Part shown: positions 61,577-64,000 of the stretch, in pieces | Layout of the letters: every line of letters begins with the position of its first letter | How positions within the stretch are numbered: position 1 is the stretch's first letter | Source: UBA8437 sp963582065 | Lineage (GTDB): Bacteria > Planctomycetota > Planctomycetia > Planctomycetales > Planctomycetaceae | Reading direction: 5' to 3' | Length of the DNA stretch: 64,000 bases | NCBI GenBank assembly: GCA_963582065.1 | Contig: CAUZRQ010000010.1 | Coordinates: 16,416 to 80,415 of the forward strand | Made by a program: the position numbers and the translations under genes | The notes under the pieces: model-generated | Told to the model about the DNA's origin: nothing | The model's database searches: none | What the model saw: the letters and a program-made list of their open reading frames with translations, nothing else

Positions 61577-62605
61577 CTAAACCGTCTCGCCGGGCCGCGT
61601 CTCCCGTTCCCGATACTGATGACTGGCCTGACGCAATTGTCGCTTCTCGTCGTCGTTGAGCCCCTCAAAACCGCAGTGATGGACCTTTTTCAACAACGCG
61701 TCGACACGTCGCTCGACCTCCCGCTGACGCTCTTGCTCCTCCACCAACCGAGTATCCTCCTGCCGTTGCCTCCAACGTTCCAGCAGGCCCGCCTCCGTCT
61801 CGATCGACGCGTATTCCTCGACCACCTCATCGAGTGACAGCTCATAGTCCAGCAGTGCGGTTTCGAGTTCATCGACCGCCCGCCGGCCGGCAATTTCATC
61901 AAGATTCAACACCAGGACTACCGCCCCCAGACCCACAACCCAGGTGCCGTGCCAACCGGTTTGGTCGACCACCATCCCGGTCACGACCAGTCCGACCCCG
62001 ACCAGGGCTCCCAGTCTCAGGAAGAGGTCGACCGCAGTTTCCTCGGCCAGGTTGTCTGAAAGTGTCCACTCGAGAAGATGACCGCAGTCAAAAGGATGCA
62101 CCGGCAGCAGGTTGACCAGCAGCAGCGCCCAGTTGATTGTGAACAGCAACACGATCACCGTTTGTGCCACGCCGATGCCGCCGGTGAGCGTCATCGTCGG
62201 CCAGTTGGAGAACGGATTCAGGGCGTCCGGCAACAAGCCCGCATGCCAGACGGCCCAGCCGGTGACAATGCAGACCAGTGCATGGACCCCCGGCCCGGCC
62301 AGCGCGGTCAGCACCTGCCCACGACGAGTCAGCGTCGGCTGGGCAAACGTCAGTCCACCCAGCGGCCACGCCAGGATCTCATCACCCCAGCCCCCGGTAG
62401 CACGGGCCACCCACACATGGGCGATCTCGTGCAACAGCACGCTGATGCACAGCACCAGCGTCGCCAACAGACCCAGAGACCAACTCTCCAACTGCCGGCA
62501 CAGCACAGCGGCTGCCAACACAAACCACACGCTCACGGCCACGCGGGTCCCAGACCACGTCCCCACCGGGACCGACCATGCCAACGGTCTGAATTGCCTG
62601 GACAT
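61577..62605 (-). CDS. Site-2 protease-type M50 zinc metalloprotease
   Basis: A 342-residue membrane protease of family M50. HEIAH (59-63) gives the zinc site and NLLPVHPFDCG (165-175) the third ligand Asp173. Helices surround both motifs. A C-terminal cytoplasmic helical tail (about 245-340) is rich in Arg/Glu and ends in a coiled-coil-like RQREVERRVDALLKK. Such enzymes often cut membrane anti-sigma factors or signal peptides. The open frame extends to 62689, but the family core begins near the ATG at 62605. Confidence 0.85.
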   Translation of the reverse strand: MSRQFRPLAWSVPVGTWSGTRVAVSVWFVLAAAVLCRQLESWSLGLLATLVLCISVLLHEIAHVWVARATGGWGDEILAWPLGGLTFAQPTLTRRGQVLTALAGPGVHALVCIVTGWAVWHAGLLPDALNPFSNWPTMTLTGGIGVAQTVIVLLFTINWALLLVNLLPVHPFDCGHLLEWTLSDNLAEETAVDLFLRLGALVGVGLVVTGMVVDQTGWHGTWVVGLGAVVLVLNLDEIAGRRAVDELETALLDYELSLDEVVEEYASIETEAGLLERWRQRQEDTRLVEEQERQREVERRVDALLKKVHHCGFEGLNDDEKRQLRQASHQYRERETRPGETV

Positions 62606-62751
62606 TTGCTCGTATCGCGTCCGTCGCGATCCCGCGGCCACCAATTGGACTCGGGCCACGCCAACGACCCGGCGAACCGATCGTATCAACCGGCTACCGG
62701 TTTAGGAAACACCCCCGACACGCGTTTCACGAGATGAATCCGCCGGCCGAC

Positions 62752-63696
62752 TCAGCAACACTCCTCATCCGGTTCGCAACACGTCGATTCGTCCGGTGGC
62801 AAGATCCCGGAGAACTCAACCCGATCGGCTTGTTTTCCGGGCACCCGCGGCGAAATTGCCCGTACCGTCACGCTGCGGAACTCAACCCCCTCGACGACAG
62901 TCCACGGCTCGGGCTGTCGCTGCACCACTTCGACCCCCACCATTCCCGCCCCCGCAAACGCCTCCAGAAACCGATCTTCCCGATAGGCGCCACTGACACA
63001 CCCGCTCCACAGTGCCAGATCCTGCTGCAGGTGATCGGGCACGTCGTTGTCGGCGACGATATCGCTGATCACGGCACGACCACCCGGCTTCAACACTCGC
63101 GCCAGTTCCCCGAACAACTTTCGGCGATCACCGGGATGAACCAGGTTCAACACGCAATTGGAAACAACGATATCGATCGACTGATCGGCCACGAGTGGCT
63201 GTTCGAGCCGCCAGCCGCGGATCGCCTCTTCCATCCGTTGCCATCCGGCCAGGTCCGAAATCGTCTGCCCGGACAGCCACTGGTCGAGTCGTTCGAGATC
63301 CAATGACAGGTCCTGGATCCGTCCTTTCAGGAAGCGGACATTGTCGTACCCAATCGCCTCCGCGACGTCCTGACGGGCTCCCCGGGCCAAGGCCAGCATC
63401 TCGTCGTTGGCGTCAACACCGAACACCCGACCCGAACTGCCGACCACCTGCGAAGCGATGAAGCAGGTCTTGCCGCTCCCGGACCCAAGGTCCAACACCA
63501 CATCGCCCTCACGGACGTGACGGCTGGGATCCCCACACCCGTAGTCGCGTTGGATCACCTCGTCGGGAATCACCGCCAGCAGGGCCGGGTCGTATTCGAC
63601 CGCACAGCACAAAGCCGGCTCGACCTCCCGCGCAGCCGCAGCGTACCGGCGAGCCACCGCCGCCTCGACCGACGCCGCCTGTTCGTGTCGGGTCAT
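62752..63696 (-). CDS. ArsM-like SAM-dependent methyltransferase
   Basis: A 314-residue class I methyltransferase. VVLDLGSGSGKTCFIASQVV (motif I) and VFGVDANDEMLALAR are clear. The cysteines at ALCCAVEYD, YGCGDPS, VSNCVLNLV and SGCVSGAYRED fit arsenite methyltransferase-like enzymes, which bind As(III) with Cys. The C-terminus STCCEPDEECC adds four cysteines plus acidic residues, a possible metal-binding tail. Because the classical ArsM Cys positions cannot be aligned by eye, ArsM-like is tentative. ATG 63696 is preferred over the longer frame. Confidence 0.75.
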   Translation of the reverse strand: MTRHEQAASVEAAVARRYAAAAREVEPALCCAVEYDPALLAVIPDEVIQRDYGCGDPSRHVREGDVVLDLGSGSGKTCFIASQVVGSSGRVFGVDANDEMLALARGARQDVAEAIGYDNVRFLKGRIQDLSLDLERLDQWLSGQTISDLAGWQRMEEAIRGWRLEQPLVADQSIDIVVSNCVLNLVHPGDRRKLFGELARVLKPGGRAVISDIVADNDVPDHLQQDLALWSGCVSGAYREDRFLEAFAGAGMVGVEVVQRQPEPWTVVEGVEFRSVTVRAISPRVPGKQADRVEFSGILPPDESTCCEPDEECC

Positions 63697-63858
63697 TACC
63701 AAGCCCCACCTGTCGGATCTGCATTTCGTCGCGGCGATTATAACGCCCAACGGTCACACGACACCCCACTGGTCACCTCAGATGTCCCCGTGTTATTCTG
63801 GCAGCAGATCTCGACGGCCCGACCTCACGGATCGGTTCTCACCAGAAAGACGAGACTC

Positions 63859-64000
63859 ATGGATCTGCCCAGTTGCCCCTCATGTGGCCAGTCGGTTCTC
63901 GACGACGACGCCACTGACTGTCCCTTCTGCGGGGCCTCGATGAGTGGCGGCAGCCCCGCGGCCACAACCGCGGCCCCCGAGAGTGCGACTCAACGCGACA
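63859..64000 (+). CDS. Zinc-ribbon protein (3' end beyond window)
   Basis: Only the first 47 codons are visible. The start MDLPSCPSCGQSVLDDD has CPSC, and DCPFCGASM follows 15 residues later, giving two CxxC pairs for a zinc ribbon. An Ala/Thr/Pro-rich linker follows. In planctomycetes such ribbons often precede a membrane helix or FHA/kinase-like region, but nothing of that is visible here. Confidence 0.6.
   Translation, partial: MDLPSCPSCGQSVLDDDATDCPFCGASMSGGSPAATTAAPESATQRD

Noticed and set aside
1..64000. tRNA, rRNA, CRISPR, IS or prophage
   Set aside because: I looked for T-loop-like GGTTCRA sequences, repeated spacers, transposase motifs and terminal repeats and found none convincing.

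Overview
The window is GC-rich, gene-dense bacterial chromosome that looks like Planctomycetota. The pointers are two Tat-exported DUF1501 proteins, a sigma factor and a membrane Ser/Thr kinase in one overlapping unit, leucine-rich-repeat and PQQ-type propeller proteins, a fused SecDF, and menaquinone synthesis by the futalosine route. LpxC, LpxA, two LptF/LptG-type permeases, a Skp-like chaperone and a GT9 heptosyltransferase-like enzyme indicate an LPS-type outer membrane. I see no rRNA, tRNA, CRISPR array, insertion sequence or prophage; this reads as core chromosome with lineage-specific hypotheticals.

Layout. 1-3.7 kb: hemA (cut by the window edge) with an overlapping HemX/CcsA-like membrane gene, a secreted M30-like metalloprotease and small secreted or membrane proteins. 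4.2-6.8 kb: an LptF/G permease and a DUF1501 protein, convergent around a strong hairpin. 7.2-13.6 kb: an operon with mqnA, mqnC, an ABC ATPase, an ABC-2 permease fused to a CPBP protease, and an amidohydrolase that is probably the aminodeoxyfutalosine deaminase; the last four genes are joined by 4-base start/stop overlaps. 13.6-17.5 kb: two hypotheticals and a methyltransferase. 17.5-22.6 kb: Skp/OmpH, lpxC, lpxA, a Gfo/Idh dehydrogenase, and a convergent second LptF/G permease. 22.8-27.6 kb: LRR protein, NHL propeller, luciferase-like monooxygenase, second DUF1501 protein. 27.7-32.7 kb: gap, rpe, a histidine-phosphatase-fold protein without its catalytic histidines, accD, a small kinase and tsaB. 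32.7-38.1 kb: large alpha/beta hydrolase, dihydroorotase, metallophosphoesterase, SDR. 38.1-45.3 kb (minus strand): GspF-like gene, tgt, yajC, a membrane hypothetical and secDF. 45.4-64 kb: FabI-like reductase, GT-C membrane protein, c'-type cytochrome, PQQ propeller, FGGY kinase, GT9, kinase plus sigma factor, esterase, rhomboid, YkgJ-type protein, hisS, lipoprotein, site-2 protease, ArsM-like methyltransferase and the start of a zinc-ribbon protein.

The most unusual object is secDF. Its reading frame starts with a lipoprotein-like signal or membrane segment followed by about four 24-residue leucine-rich repeats, and only then enters the SecD periplasmic domain. The LRR block therefore sits where SecD normally has only its first membrane helix and a short linker, inside the otherwise classic tgt-yajC-secDF operon. 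Other leads are the phosphatase-fold protein with both catalytic histidines replaced, a FabI-like enzyme lacking the first active-site tyrosine, a kinase whose catalytic loop reads HRDICPRN, the transporter/protease fusion inside the menaquinone operon, and several strong hairpins or dyads between genes.
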